From positions 3,552,501-3,616,500 of the forward strand of contig JASJOG010000008.1 of NCBI GenBank assembly GCA_030142905.1: a DNA stretch of 64,000 nt, read 5' to 3'. Position numbers and translations under genes: made by a program. The notes under the pieces are model-generated. The model did not search any database, was not told the origin of the DNA, and saw only the letters and a list, made by a program, of their open reading frames with translations. Each line of letters opens with the position of its first letter. Positions within the stretch are counted from its first letter, which is position 1. Positions 40,201 to 45,251 of the stretch are shown one piece after another. The stretch comes from Heliopora coerulea. Taxonomy: Eukaryota > Cnidaria > Anthozoa > Scleralcyonacea > Helioporidae.

Positions 40201-43200
40201 GTGCCGAATGTGTGGTGAAAGGGAGGAAACTGTTAGCCATATAACGGCAGAATACAAGAAATTAGCGCAAAACCAGTGCAAGAACTGGAGACATGATAAG
40301 GTTGCTCAAATGATTCACTGGAATTTATGTAAAAAATTCGATCTTCCATGCAAAGAAACCTGGTACGATCATTCCCCAGAGTCAGTGTTGGAAAATGACC
40401 AAGTGAAGGTGTTGTGAGACTTCAAATTTCAGATAGATCTCGATTTAGATCGTAACAGACCTGATATTGTTGTATTGGAAAAGAAAAAAAGAGTGTGCTA
40501 CATTATCGATGTGGCATGTCCTTTTGATATACGAGTGTTAGAAAAGGAACAGGAAAAGCTTGACCACTATGAAGATCTAAAGATTGAAATTCAAAAGATC
40601 TGGAGCTGCAGGAGGGTATCTATTATCCCAATTATAATTGGGGCGCTTGGGCCTGTCAGTAAGAATTTGAAACATGGTATGGTAAGATAGGACTGCATGG
40701 GAACACTTCTTTACTTCAAAAGGCTTGCTTGTTGGGCACAGCAAAGACTCTGCGCAGAGTACTCGACACTTGAGGCTATGGGATGTAGCTTGATGTTCTG
40801 GGAAACAACACCACCGATAATAATATTCGGTGTGAAACCATGAAAATAATAATAATAATAGTAAGTCAGAAGGGGTATTGGAAAATGAACATGTAAAACT
40901 GTGGTGGGATTTAAACCTACAAACGGATAAAGACCTACAGCATACACGACCGGACATAACAGTGTTACAGAAAGAAAATCGTAAATGACTGCTTACAGAC
41001 ATTAGTTGCCCATTTGATACAAGAATCCAGGAAACAGAACGAGAAAAGACCGAAAAATACCAGGAGTTAAGGTGCGAGATAAAAAGGATATGGAGCTGTA
41101 GGGAAGTACTGGTGATCCCAATCATCATTGCACCTAGAGCTCCCATCACGAGAGGTCTCGATGGGTGGATAAGAAAAATAACAACTACAATATACATTGG
41201 AATGCTTCAGAGAGCTTGTTTGCTTGGAACAGCGAAAATTTTGAGAAGAGCGCTGGATACCTGTAGTCGTGGGGTGTGACTCGATATCCAGTTAAAATTT
41301 CCGGCCAAAAGGCTGTGCAAAACGATTATAATAGCAATAATAATAATGATGATGATGTTCATAGAATATTCAAACCAAACGCTTGAATTTGCAAATTGTT
41401 ACTTGAGAAAGATGGGAAAATCTACACCAGTGATTGTCTGCTATTATATGACTATCACTGGTCTAGCATTTCACCTAGGCGTAATATTGCTGTAAGGTCT
41501 TACTCAAGTCTTTGTTTAGAACAGTTTCGTAAAATACATTCAAACAAAAATTATCTGGCAATATTGGTTTCCGTTTGTTTTCGACCTGGACTAGAAAAGT
41601 CTGTTCTAAGAACACCGTTTCAGTAGCTGGTAGTCTTGACAAAGTTTGCTTTTGAAAGTTTAAATCCATTACGTTTTAGTTTGGAAGAAACAGTTGATGA
41701 AAAAGAACGGGAAGAAGAAGACGATGAAAGAGAGGATATAGAAGTAAAAAGCACTGAGTCGGCTTCATCGAAGGTAAAGCATCAAAACCATATTCATATT
41801 TGTGTTGCTTAACGTAAGCATTCCAACAACATTGCTATACTTTTGGATGTGCGATTGTGTGACGTCTCGAAATTTCTAAAAAACCCAGAAAATTGAGGCA
41901 AAATTCATCAAAAACCGGTTAATTTGAGAGAAAATTGATACTTTTGGCATTAAAATACAAACGCAAAAGTCCATGCGTTATATCAGGCCTTATATCAGGT
42001 GCGTTAAGAAAATTACAGCTCTTCTTGATAACAAAATAGTGGCAAAAGAGCAGATCAGCGCTGATAAATAACCATCGGTAAGTAGTCCGTTGGAGTTACC
42101 AAATACAGTAGTAGCACAGTACTGTGCATACAATTGTCGTAACAAATTTTGTGTTTTAAGTTTAAACTATACCCGACAAGCATGCAGCCGTACCTAGCTT
42201 GTCCGGTTTGCTCTAATTTGTTGCTTCTGATGCTTCTGATAGCAAAGATCCACTTAAATTAGTCCCACCTACAAAAATCGCGTCTACGTGAACTGTCACA
42301 AGCACATTTAGTAAATTTGTTACCCAACCTGCTGCAGTGTCTTGCCAATGTCTTGTACAAGTGCATGAATGAAGTCCAAACCTTAGCAAACAGTCATGGT
42401 GATGTTCCCGGTTGCGTCGAACAATGTCGTTGGTGGAAAGGTTACATTTGCGTAAGTCAGGTCATCCCGCTTGCACAAGGAAAGAAAAGTTATACTGAGC
42501 TTAACCAATAGCTGTAGTTGTCTTAGTAGAGTATGGCCTTAAAGATCATCACAGTGGCTAGGCAAGTGTCTTCTTTCACAGGCGTTTCCCTGTAAACCCA
42601 ACATGGAGTTAAAACTGCTCAGTCAGCTCGTTTACCTTCTAATCAAATAGTTCTTTAAACAGACGTCAATTCGCCGACCATTCCCCATACTACTCTATTT
42701 CTGCTGTCACATCATGCTCATCACCAAGGCAAGTCATCGTTTAAATTCACGTGTTTTGGCACCTTGCTCAACTCTGTAGACATTATAAGTTCATGGTCAA
42801 CAAAGTCTTGCATTATCTTTTCGAAAACATTGATCTAGCGAATAATGGCAACCACTGATTTTTATTTAATAACCAGATGGGAAAACTGATGGCATTTGGC
42901 CACTATTTGCTTGCAACTTTTAGTCCTCTAGTGAACCACTACGGGCTTGTGCCTTGCCCCTAGATGTCCCAATGGAGCGAGACTGCTGTCCATGCACTAG
43001 TTTAAAAATTTAATAAATGAAACTCCTTTTTCGCATAAGCTATATCTTCTTTTCCTATTTCTAAATCAATTCTTTGATTAAAATTAGAAAAAAAAACAAA
43101 AAGAAACCCGTACCTTTTGAGTACAAAGTTTTAAGTGTGATTATAGAAAATGACTAGAGTTAGCTGGTCAAGTTTATAGTTCTTCTGTTTTGCCCTATTT

Positions 43201-44100
43201 TTTCCAGTCAACCCCACCTCCTCTCAAACGAACCAGAACAGATTTACCAGAAGGCATTTTTGAAGAATCTCCTGCAAAAGACACACAGTCGGTAAGTGCG
43301 TAGGTTTTATATCTTATGTATTGATATCTAATACACTGGAGAAACAAGAACCTGCCAAATGTAAAATGTCAAGTAAGGACTTTGTTTGGCATTGTTGCCT
43401 CTGTTTCTATGGGTGTAATTGTAAGGTTTCGAGTGCAATTTGGAAAAAAACACGCAGGCGTGAGTTTTTCGATTCGACCACGAATTTTAATCAGCCAACA
43501 GACCAATCAAGGCAGTCATTTACTCTGCCATTTACAGTATCCACACCAACAGAATTTCTTTCAAACTTCCCGAAATCTGCCTTCTAAACCTAGTCACCCG
43601 GATCAAAAACTCAGACACACGACCTCCCAGATGTCTTCGCAGACGTCTGCCTCGCGTACAAAGTATTTTCAAACCATACATTTATCGCATTTTACCAGCT
43701 CTAATGATTTGAGAAGCATGTCTCGAAATGACGTTAAATTAAACATGTCCATGTTGAAGAACCGATGTACCTGAAGGAATTATATAAACACTATAACACT
43801 GAACCGACAAGAAACCTTCCATATTTTCCCATTATTCATTATTTTCAATTTAGACCATTTACCCTCAAATTTAGCCACTATATGAACACCGAACTTAACC
43901 GAAAAGTAAACTTTCCATATTTTTCCATCTTTCATTATCTTTTATTTAGACCACCTACCGTCCAATTTAGGCTTAACAACTTACCGTTCCAGTCGTGATT
44001 GCTGAGACTCCCAGTTGTTACTTTTACAGATAAGTGCTGTCCATAATTGTTTTCTTTTATGGTTTTCTTTCAGGACGATGACCTGGCTTCTGCATTTTAG
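1153..44100 (+). CDS. STAG: Cohesin subunit SA (stromalin/STAG family), C-terminal 889 residues, 28 exons
   Basis: STAG proteins are HEAT-repeat subunits of the nuclear cohesin ring. They bind the kleisin RAD21 and help load and hold cohesin on DNA. Exons: 1153-1232, 2269-2414, 2746-2819, 3118-3177, 3527-3676, 4009-4101, 5509-5598, 6194-6253, 6321-6389, 9448-9522, 9826-9908, 12324-12399, 14168-14248, 14936-15028, 16367-16424, 17727-17846, 19498-19625, 21023-21124, 21794-21865, 24524-24606, 26023-26157, 26590-26702, 30166-30243, 31282-31507, 32838-32957, 41680-41773, 43208-43291, 44074-44100. All introns are GT-AG and the phases agree throughout, totalling 890 codons with the TAG stop. Landmarks matching vertebrate STAG1/2 as I remember them, in order: [90 protein letters not shown] and a [10 protein letters not shown] tail. 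The N-terminal third is outside the window. STAG1/2 versus STAG3 type cannot be settled here, though the C-terminal tail resembles STAG1/2. Confidence 0.93.
1525..1745 (+). repeat. G-rich degenerate minisatellite
   Basis: The + strand is dominated by variants of ttgggttgg, gatgggatg and ggggtgggg, with few cytosines. A shorter similar patch is at about 2955-3015 (ttgggttgggtttgtttggg). Runs of three or four G could form quadruplexes. Purely intronic. Confidence 0.7.
2135..2206. repeat. Perfect hairpin: 33-bp arms, 6-nt loop
   Basis: Bases 2135-2167 are the exact reverse complement of 2174-2206, separated by the 6 bases 2168-2173. The hairpin lies in the STAG intron, ending 62 nt before the acceptor at 2268. 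It carries no coding frame. It could be a very young foldback/MITE remnant or a small-RNA precursor; nothing in the sequence decides this. Confidence 0.95.
2269..2414 (+). CDS. STAG: STAG exon 2 of 28 in window
   Basis: Acceptor tttgcacag; the first base completes an Arg codon from the previous exon; donor gtaaaa, one base left over. It encodes [20 protein letters not shown] and [10 protein letters not shown], matching the EDCENVYHLVYSAHR...AAGEFLYKKLF segment of vertebrate STAG. Confidence 0.93.
2746..2819 (+). CDS. STAG: STAG exon 3 of 28 in window
   Basis: Acceptor atatttcag, donor gtatgt; two bases complete an Ala codon, ends in phase 0. It encodes [16 protein letters not shown], the counterpart of the NLVKTLVFFFLESE helix. 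Confidence 0.9.
3118..3177 (+). CDS. STAG: STAG exon 4 of 28 in window
   Basis: A 60-base phase-0 exon, acceptor actttag, donor gtacgt, encoding [19 protein letters not shown]. This matches the well conserved LHEHAAYLVDSLWE segment of vertebrate STAG. Confidence 0.92.
3421..3495 (+). repeat. Dispersed intronic repeat family, copy 1
   Basis: The core (ttaactctttc.cgtcc-gtacccgactttttaattttactctg-ctaacgcc) recurs at about 10305-10392 and, inverted, at about 58690-58765. The copies diverge in detail but keep the same order of blocks. No coding capacity; probably a short non-autonomous element. Confidence 0.6.
3527..3676 (+). CDS. STAG: STAG exon 5 of 28 in window
   Basis: Acceptor tttctcag, donor gttagt, phase 0 at both ends, 50 codons. 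It encodes [28 protein letters not shown] and PPGRAVKR, closely following vertebrate STAG (DWECMTELLLEE, ESALIEIM, PPVGRGTGKR). Confidence 0.94.
4009..4101 (+). CDS. STAG: STAG exon 6 of 28 in window
   Basis: Acceptor ttgttttag, donor gtacgg, 31 codons in phase 0, encoding [17 protein letters not shown] and KLPALLGK. It matches VLTAKEKKTQLDDR and LPQLLAKY of vertebrates. A longer open frame overlaps it in another frame (3897-4118) but breaks the splice phase. Confidence 0.93.
5509..5598 (+). CDS. STAG: STAG exon 7 of 28 in window
   Basis: Acceptor ttcttaag, donor gtaaaa, 30 codons in phase 0. It encodes [20 protein letters not shown] and [10 protein letters not shown]. The PQYFDLE.Y block is nearly invariant in STAG proteins. 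Confidence 0.95.
6194..6253 (+). CDS. STAG: STAG exon 8 of 28 in window
   Basis: Acceptor atttctag, donor gtaaga, 20 codons in phase 0, encoding [16 protein letters not shown]. Counterpart of HLDALLRQIRNIVEKH. Confidence 0.9.
6321..6389 (+). CDS. STAG: STAG exon 9 of 28 in window
   Basis: Acceptor ttttttgcag, donor gtaagt, 23 codons in phase 0, encoding [20 protein letters not shown]. Counterpart of VLEACSKTYHALCNEEFT. Confidence 0.92.
7604..9204 (-). mobile_element. Tc1-like DNA transposon, 1601 bp, with long inverted repeats
   Basis: The element lies in a STAG intron between TA dinucleotides (7602-7603 and 9205-9206), the Tc1/mariner target duplication. Terminal inverted repeats of about 200 bp (7604-7802 and 9003-9204) start cagtgacacgcaaaag. 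The acacgcaaaag motif recurs at the inner end of each repeat, so the ends have the IR/DR layout seen in Sleeping Beauty-like elements. One transposase frame is carried on the - strand. The arms are nearly but not exactly identical, and the coding frame is broken, so it is probably a fairly recent but dead copy. Confidence 0.95.
7817..8832 (-). pseudogene. Tc1-like transposase, DD34E, frame broken by a tandem duplication
   Basis: Transcribed right to left from an ATG at 8832 ([12 protein letters not shown]). The N-terminal part is a paired helix-turn-helix DNA-binding region with a GRPRK linker. The DDE nuclease part is in the 8458-7817 frame: first Asp in ILWSDET, second in QQDNDPKHT, and Glu 35 residues later in [11 protein letters not shown] (DD34E). 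A 32-bp unit starting at 8541 is repeated from 8573; the second copy shifts the frame between the two halves. Without those 32 bases the span is exactly 328 codons, a normal Tc1 length, so this duplication alone seems to have broken the gene. Confidence 0.92.
9448..9522 (+). CDS. STAG: STAG exon 10 of 28 in window
   Basis: Acceptor cgttgcag, donor gtaagt, 25 codons in phase 0, encoding [20 protein letters not shown]. Counterpart of ISRSQLIDEFADKF. Confidence 0.9.
9826..9908 (+). CDS. STAG: STAG exon 11 of 28 in window
   Basis: Acceptor cttgttatag, donor gtaagg; phase 0 in, two bases out. It encodes an acidic patch ([14 protein letters not shown]) and [10 protein letters not shown], matching the EDDAYQVLSTLKRITAFHN region. 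Confidence 0.92.
9909..12323. other. STAG intron, 2.4 kb
   Basis: No coding exon, transposase or reverse transcriptase signature was recognised. It contains a copy of the dispersed repeat family (10305-10392) and otherwise AT-rich unique-looking sequence. The frames at 12097-12337 on both strands are not supported by splice phase except where exon 12 begins. Confidence 0.5.
10305..10392 (+). repeat. Dispersed intronic repeat family, copy 2
   Basis: It shares the order ggtacccaactttttgatttta-ttctggctaacgcc-acgaaagagtt with the copy at 3421-3495 and the inverted copy near 58690-58765. Confidence 0.6.
12324..12399 (+). CDS. STAG: STAG exon 12 of 28 in window
   Basis: Acceptor aatcctttag; one base completes a Lys codon; donor gtattc, phase 0. 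It encodes [20 protein letters not shown], matching [21 protein letters not shown]. A closer AG at 12334-12335 was rejected because it loses the HDL residues and the phase. Confidence 0.92.
12400..14167. other. STAG intron, 1.8 kb, mainly unique sequence plus a foldback SINE
   Basis: Apart from the foldback tRNA-derived element at 13803-14098 I recognise nothing in this intron. Confidence 0.5.
13803..14098. repeat. Foldback tRNA-derived SINE pair with flanking direct repeats
   Basis: Two tRNA-like units face each other. On the + strand, about 13986-14054 has an A box (tagctcaatggttagagc), an anticodon-like loop with GGC and a B box (gagttcgattccc). On the - strand, about 13878-13950 has a matching B box. 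The similarity extends beyond the tRNA heads into a shared tail (agctattctactca...ctttctgagt), so the arms are roughly 13836-13955 and 13980-14098. Direct repeats aacagactaatgagt (13788-13802) and aacagactagtgagt (14099-14113) flank it, 14 of 15 matching, as expected for a target-site duplication. Mismatches in the stems and the shared tail argue against functional tRNA genes. Confidence 0.75.
14168..14248 (+). CDS. STAG: STAG exon 13 of 28 in window
   Basis: Acceptor taccttag, donor gtaaac, 27 codons in phase 0, encoding [20 protein letters not shown]. Counterpart of IVIHALQCTHYVILWQLAK. Confidence 0.9.
14936..15028 (+). CDS. STAG: STAG exon 14 of 28 in window
   Basis: Acceptor cctgttctag, donor gtaagt, 31 codons in phase 0, with [20 protein letters not shown]. 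This part is weakly conserved but sits exactly where the LRLKKQMRVFCQICQHYL helix is expected. Confidence 0.87.
15805..15997. repeat. Intronic inverted repeat, MITE-like
   Basis: Bases about 15807-15862 (aaaatggttttccatgttt...gatataaac) are inverted at about 15938-15997 (gtttatatcac...aaacatggaaaaccatttta), with a short insertion in the right arm. Arms of about 55 bp around a 75-base spacer. Non-coding. Confidence 0.7.
16367..16424 (+). CDS. STAG: STAG exon 15 of 28 in window
   Basis: Acceptor ttatttag, donor gtgagt; phase 0 in, one base out. It encodes [16 protein letters not shown], matching AFTILCDILMIFSHQ. Confidence 0.92.
17727..17846 (+). CDS. STAG: STAG exon 16 of 28 in window
   Basis: Acceptor aatttttttag, donor gtgcga; two bases in, one base out. 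It encodes [20 protein letters not shown] and an acidic run [11 protein letters not shown], corresponding to [28 protein letters not shown]. Confidence 0.9.
17847..19497. other. STAG intron, 1.65 kb
   Basis: AT-rich sequence without recognisable exon, transposon protein or structured repeat. Confidence 0.5.
19498..19625 (+). CDS. STAG: STAG exon 17 of 28 in window
   Basis: Acceptor ttctcgtag, donor gtaagt; two bases in, phase 0 out. It encodes [20 protein letters not shown], matching [22 protein letters not shown]. Confidence 0.93.
19626..21022. other. STAG intron, 1.4 kb, with simple repeats
   Basis: It contains a ggatggatgg patch (about 19720-19750) and a tatgta/tgtata microsatellite-like stretch at about 20392-20545. 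Nothing coding is supported; the frames in the second patch are repeat-driven. Confidence 0.55.
21023..21124 (+). CDS. STAG: STAG exon 18 of 28 in window
   Basis: Acceptor ttttacttttag, donor gtatga, 34 codons in phase 0, encoding [20 protein letters not shown] and KTIALTLEQ. It matches [21 protein letters not shown] and AKTLILSLQQ, one of the strongest anchors of the gene. Confidence 0.95.
21794..21865 (+). CDS. STAG: STAG exon 19 of 28 in window
   Basis: Acceptor gtaaacag, donor gtcagt, 24 codons in phase 0, encoding [20 protein letters not shown]. Counterpart of LFNEMIQENGYNFDRSSS. Confidence 0.9.
22160..22690 (+). repeat. Degenerate tandem array around an atcaaatctgcaggttg-like motif
   Basis: Variants of gatatcaaatctgcagattgttgctgg recur at irregular spacing (for example near 22318, 22437, 22575, 22625 and 22655). 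The copies are too diverged to fix a unit length by eye. Confidence 0.5.
23311..23443 (-). repeat. tRNA-derived SINE copy (family A)
   Basis: Read on the - strand it starts ggcctctgtagctcagttgg (A box), then ctgggttcgattccca (B box), then gcaactt tail and a gacccggttggg-type block near 23340. The same head and tail order recurs at 23567-23845 and 28160-28290. Confidence 0.75.
23567..23845. repeat. Foldback pair of family A SINEs
   Basis: A - strand copy (23567 to about 23693) abuts a + strand copy (about 23697-23845) head to head. Both carry an A box near the centre, a ttcgattccc or diverged B box, the shared block ggatggcccaaagttgcat and a gtcccggttggatc tail. The sequence before the pair (about 23505-23566) also resembles that before the copy at 23311, so part of this cluster may have been duplicated. 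Confidence 0.75.
24524..24606 (+). CDS. STAG: STAG exon 20 of 28 in window
   Basis: Acceptor tttcaccag, donor gtttgg; phase 0 in, two bases out. It encodes [20 protein letters not shown] and MVTLH, matching [26 protein letters not shown]. Confidence 0.94.
24607..26022. other. STAG intron, 1.4 kb
   Basis: No gene recognised. A short palindromic patch aagatggccgccatctt lies near 24958-24975. The frame 25478-25783 has no known motifs and no splice context. Confidence 0.5.
26023..26157 (+). CDS. STAG: STAG exon 21 of 28 in window
   Basis: Acceptor atttcttag, donor gtgagt; one base in, two bases out. It encodes [30 protein letters not shown] and DKKVV, matching [31 protein letters not shown]. 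Confidence 0.95.
26590..26702 (+). CDS. STAG: STAG exon 22 of 28 in window
   Basis: Acceptor ttgtttag, donor gtaaga; one base in, one base out. It encodes [16 protein letters not shown] and LSSYYNALN, matching VYLEKFM and LPLMSYRNSL at the end of the HEAT-repeat region. Confidence 0.93.
28160..28290 (+). repeat. tRNA-derived SINE copy (family A), diverged
   Basis: It has head tttgcagctcagatggccagagc (A box), a degenerate B box (ctggatcgagtca), then gatggccctgaagttacatttctcgcaa and a gtcccagttgggtc tail, in the same order as the copies at 23.3-23.85 kb. Confidence 0.65.
28662..30092 (+). mobile_element. Tc1-like DNA transposon, 1431 bp
   Basis: TA duplications at 28660-28661 and 30093-30094 flank short inverted repeats of about 27 bp (28662-28688 cagtgggtgggcaaaaaaaa and 30066-30092, inverse cagggggtgttcaaaaaaaa). 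It carries one transposase frame on the + strand, the same orientation as STAG. It is a different family from the element at 7604-9204, with short rather than long inverted repeats. Confidence 0.95.
28925..29956 (+). pseudogene. Tc1-like transposase with one in-frame stop; DD34D triad
   Basis: A 344-codon frame from the ATG at 28925 to TAA at 29956, interrupted only by TAG at 29381-29383, two codons before the VVWSDES motif; related transposases often have Trp there, so TGG to TAG is likely (inference). The N-terminal helix-turn-helix region is about residues 15-60 ([20 protein letters not shown]), with a second DNA-binding part following. Catalytic residues: Asp in VVWSDES, Asp in QHDNDPKHT, and after 34 residues an Asp in NPIDNFW where most Tc1 elements have Glu. 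The stop argues that this copy is dead. Confidence 0.92.
30166..30243 (+). CDS. STAG: STAG exon 23 of 28 in window
   Basis: Acceptor gtatttttag, donor gtatgt; two bases in, one base out. It encodes a basic Gly/Lys-rich linker ([17 protein letters not shown]), comparable to the KKSKPSTGKRKVVEG stretch after the HEAT repeats. Its position and phase support it more than its sequence. Confidence 0.85.
30369..30503. repeat. MITE-like hairpin, about 52-bp arms
   Basis: The arm 30369-30420 is inverted at about 30452-30503. The inner 27 bases (ggtgtattagctattaaacc...) match 25 of 27 and the outer part carries a taccatgaa/ttatggta block. The loop is about 31 bases. Confidence 0.8.
30526..30609. repeat. 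Second adjacent hairpin, about 33-bp arms
   Basis: actaatactacctctggtga... (from 30526) is inverted in ...tcactggaggcagtattagt (to 30609), with a short central loop and some mismatches. It starts only about 20 bases after the preceding hairpin, so the two may be parts of one composite element. Confidence 0.75.
31282..31507 (+). CDS. STAG: STAG exon 24 of 28 in window, acidic/basic low-complexity
   Basis: Acceptor ccaaaacag, donor gtaggt; two bases in, two bases out. It encodes a strongly charged, probably disordered tail: an acidic run ([15 protein letters not shown]), a basic cluster resembling a nuclear localisation signal ([11 protein letters not shown]) and another acidic end ([11 protein letters not shown]). 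This is the least conserved part of STAG proteins, so the donor is chosen from phase. Confidence 0.85.
32838..32957 (+). CDS. STAG: STAG exon 25 of 28 in window
   Basis: Acceptor ttcatccag, donor gtaagc; one base in, two bases out. Ser-rich with [11 protein letters not shown], matching the QVTWMLAQR/QISWLGQPK motif in the STAG1/2 C-terminal tail. Confidence 0.88.
33525..33770 (+). mobile_element. 3' end fragment of an RLE-type non-LTR retrotransposon (piece 1)
   Basis: Reading from about 33525 gives [14 protein letters not shown] and RILRR followed by TAG at 33660-33662. This resembles the end of the endonuclease domain in the other pieces ([17 protein letters not shown]), with an internal deletion. 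A 3' untranslated stretch follows and then a gat/aat microsatellite (33741-33770). Confidence 0.75.
33771..34251 (+). mobile_element. 5'-truncated RLE-type non-LTR retrotransposon (piece 2): endonuclease end
   Basis: An open frame reaching the stop at 34192-34194 encodes [20 protein letters not shown], then the restriction-like endonuclease signature RRPDIVV and, 14 residues after the Asp, a second Asp in [12 protein letters not shown], followed by [11 protein letters not shown] and LLGRARILR. It begins directly after the microsatellite of piece 1 and ends in an aataataat tail (34216-34251). This is the best preserved endonuclease end in the cluster. Confidence 0.88.
34252..38190 (+). mobile_element. 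Near full-length RLE-type non-LTR retrotransposon (piece 3), defective
   Basis: The longest copy, about 3.9 kb. It has a 530-base untranslated leader (34252-34782), a long coding part (34783-38081) and an aataataata tail (38161-38187). Order of domains: Myb-like N-terminal part, reverse transcriptase, CCHC knuckle, restriction-like endonuclease. This is the layout of the R2/R4/NeSL/CRE group; I cannot assign the clade by eye. Stops, frameshifts and a deletion in the reverse transcriptase make it inactive. Confidence 0.9.
34783..38081 (+). pseudogene. Retrotransposon polyprotein: Myb-like, reverse transcriptase, CCHC, endonuclease; broken
   Basis: N-terminal part from ATG 34783 with a Myb/SANT-like segment ([19 protein letters not shown], then [12 protein letters not shown]). 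In-frame stops occur at 35011 (TAG), 35491 (TGA) and 35569 (TGA). The frame ends at 36084, where about 190 bases present in piece 4 (reverse transcriptase motifs with [13 protein letters not shown]) are missing. The reverse transcriptase core continues at 36183-37118 with [28 protein letters not shown] and the catalytic YMDD in [11 protein letters not shown] frameshift near 37105 leads to GGRGLIS and the CCHC knuckle [16 protein letters not shown] (37066-37653). A further shift leads to the endonuclease, RRPDIVM and, after 14 residues, the Asp of [11 protein letters not shown] (37734-38081). Confidence 0.9.
38191..40863 (+). mobile_element. 5'-truncated RLE-type non-LTR retrotransposon (piece 4), defective
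   Basis: It starts right after the tail of piece 3, inside the coding region ([20 protein letters not shown], the counterpart of the stretch near 35520 in piece 3). It ends in an aataataataata tail at about 40843-40863. It retains the reverse transcriptase segment lost from piece 3. Confidence 0.9.
38192..40780 (+). pseudogene. Broken retrotransposon polyprotein: reverse transcriptase, CCHC, endonuclease
   Basis: The best frame, 38392-39378, carries [35 protein letters not shown], the expected LQGDS changed to [10 protein letters not shown], and FMDD in [13 protein letters not shown]. It ends in TAA at 39376. A later frame 39652-40005 has RYGAGAIYW and GGRGLIS; 40190-40417 has the knuckle [14 protein letters not shown] in which the last Cys is replaced by Tyr; 40475-40690 has the endonuclease [11 protein letters not shown]. 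Several stops separate these parts. The Gly to Glu change in the LQGDS motif and the lost Cys suggest decay. Confidence 0.88.
40864..41357 (+). mobile_element. 5'-truncated RLE-type non-LTR retrotransposon (piece 5): endonuclease end
   Basis: It begins directly after the tail of piece 4. Translation gives [30 protein letters not shown], a TGA, then [24 protein letters not shown] and [14 protein letters not shown]. It ends in an aataataataatgatgatgatg tail (41326-41357). Confidence 0.85.
41680..41773 (+). CDS. STAG: STAG exon 26 of 28 in window
   Basis: Acceptor acgttttag; one base completes a Ser codon; donor gtaaag, phase 0. Highly acidic ([20 protein letters not shown]), comparable to the SLMEDDEEPIVEDVMMSS region of vertebrate STAG1/2. 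Confidence 0.9.
41774..43207. other. STAG intron, 1.4 kb
   Basis: Nothing recognised. The frame 42317-42511 has no motif or splice support. Confidence 0.5.
43208..43291 (+). CDS. STAG: STAG exon 27 of 28 in window
   Basis: Acceptor attttttccag, donor gtaagt, 28 codons in phase 0, encoding [20 protein letters not shown]. It matches LPPSKNRRERTELKPDFFD near the STAG1/2 C-terminus. Confidence 0.93.
43782..43972 (+). repeat. Two-copy tandem repeat, about 95-bp unit
   Basis: Units starting at about 43782 and 43876 (cactata-aacac-gaac...aaa-cttccatatttt-ccat...cattat-ttttatttagacca) match with scattered differences. It lies in the last STAG intron and explains the overlapping small frames there. 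Confidence 0.7.
44074..44100 (+). CDS. STAG: STAG terminal exon (28 of 28)
   Basis: Acceptor ttttctttcag; encodes DDDLASAF and TAG. It resembles the short hydrophobic ...SMF end of vertebrate STAG1/2. No canonical AATAAA follows closely; attaaa at about 44257 is a weak candidate polyadenylation signal. Confidence 0.9.
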   Translation, partial: DDDLASAF

Positions 44101-44900
44101 AAGACCACTTTAAAGTTAACAAAGTTTTGTAACAACTGTGATTATTTTTAAACCCATTCACATTCAAACACCTATTCGAGTTTTGTAAATTCTTAGGCGT
44201 TGAGTTTCTTAGGTTAGTTTCTACAGCATGTATTTGTCGAAAAAGTAAGGTTATTATTAAATTGACCGCATTTGAAAATTGTAAGAGTTAAAAGATGACA
44301 TTGTAGATTACTTGGTCAAATAAGCAACAGTAAAATTTTTGAGCTCAAGAAAGATGACCCCAAGACGTTTATGAGACGAATACTATATCCAGATGGTTTG
44401 CAATTAATTCTTTGAGGTTGGTATAATGGCACTTAGTGATTTCCCTTTGCTGAAGTTTTATCTACGTGCACCCCCTGTTTAACAGTGCGTATTCAGGTTT
44501 TACATACCATAAAGACGGAGTGCATATACAAAATCAACGCCTTATTAGGGGCTTGTTTCATTTCACTAAAGCGTCGGCGTCAAATCGCGGTCAACCTAAA
44601 CCTTGTAAACAACATTCCATAGGTGTTGGAATTTGATTTGACGGCGGTAGTCATGTGGTTCACGAGAGACAATGAAAGTGTCTCAGGCTGTCGCCGGGAA
44701 GCGTTTCCATAAAATTTTAACTTTCTTTACGATGCTATAACACCCGGGAGAGTTGAACTACGGCACCGCAGAAAATTGGCCGCCGACTACCGTTGAGACT
44801 GGAAACAAAAAAGCTGATATCTAAGTATAAATGTATATATGATATCTTGATATAAAAAGCTTGTATGTAATGATATCTTGTATATATGTAATGATATCTT

Positions 44901-45017
44901 GTATAAAAAGCTGATATCTAACACTCCATATCGGTTTAAATCTTACAAAATTTGTTACAATCATTTGCAGAAAAAGTGTAACGGAACTCGAAATTATGTA
45001 TTTTGGGTATTTGATTT
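44901..45017 (+). repeat. Exact 117-bp direct repeat, copy 1
   Basis: Identical over 117 bases to 45252-45368 (offset 351). Just before it, gatatcttgtatataaaaagc-like units recur several times (44815-44910). Confidence 0.93.
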
Positions 45018-45251
45018 TCATTAGAAAAAATGTTTGTCGCTAAAAATAGCACAACACAGTTGCCGGCCTAACTACAGTTTTACGGTCATTGGAAAACTAG
45101 CCTTAACAAGCGTACAAAGCTTACTACTGTAAACTCTGATGATACTACCGTCATGAGTTAAAGAAAAGGCGTCAAAAACCACGGATCAGGTGGTTTTGGC
45201 TACTAATGTACTTCAGGGGTTGTTTTCAATCAAAGAGTTATAGCGGGTCCC

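Larger units (their letters stand above)
32958..41679. other. Largest STAG intron (8.7 kb), mostly retrotransposon pieces
   Basis: Between exons 25 and 26. It opens with a gataat/tcataatcatg microsatellite-like patch (33105-33170), followed by five consecutive non-LTR retrotransposon pieces to 41357, all in the same orientation as STAG. Both flanking exons are intact and in phase, so the insertions are compatible with splicing. Confidence 0.85.

Noticed and set aside
43321..43998. Overlapping + strand frames in the last STAG intron as a gene
   Set aside because: They have no known motif and partly come from a two-copy tandem repeat; flanking STAG exons splice across them.
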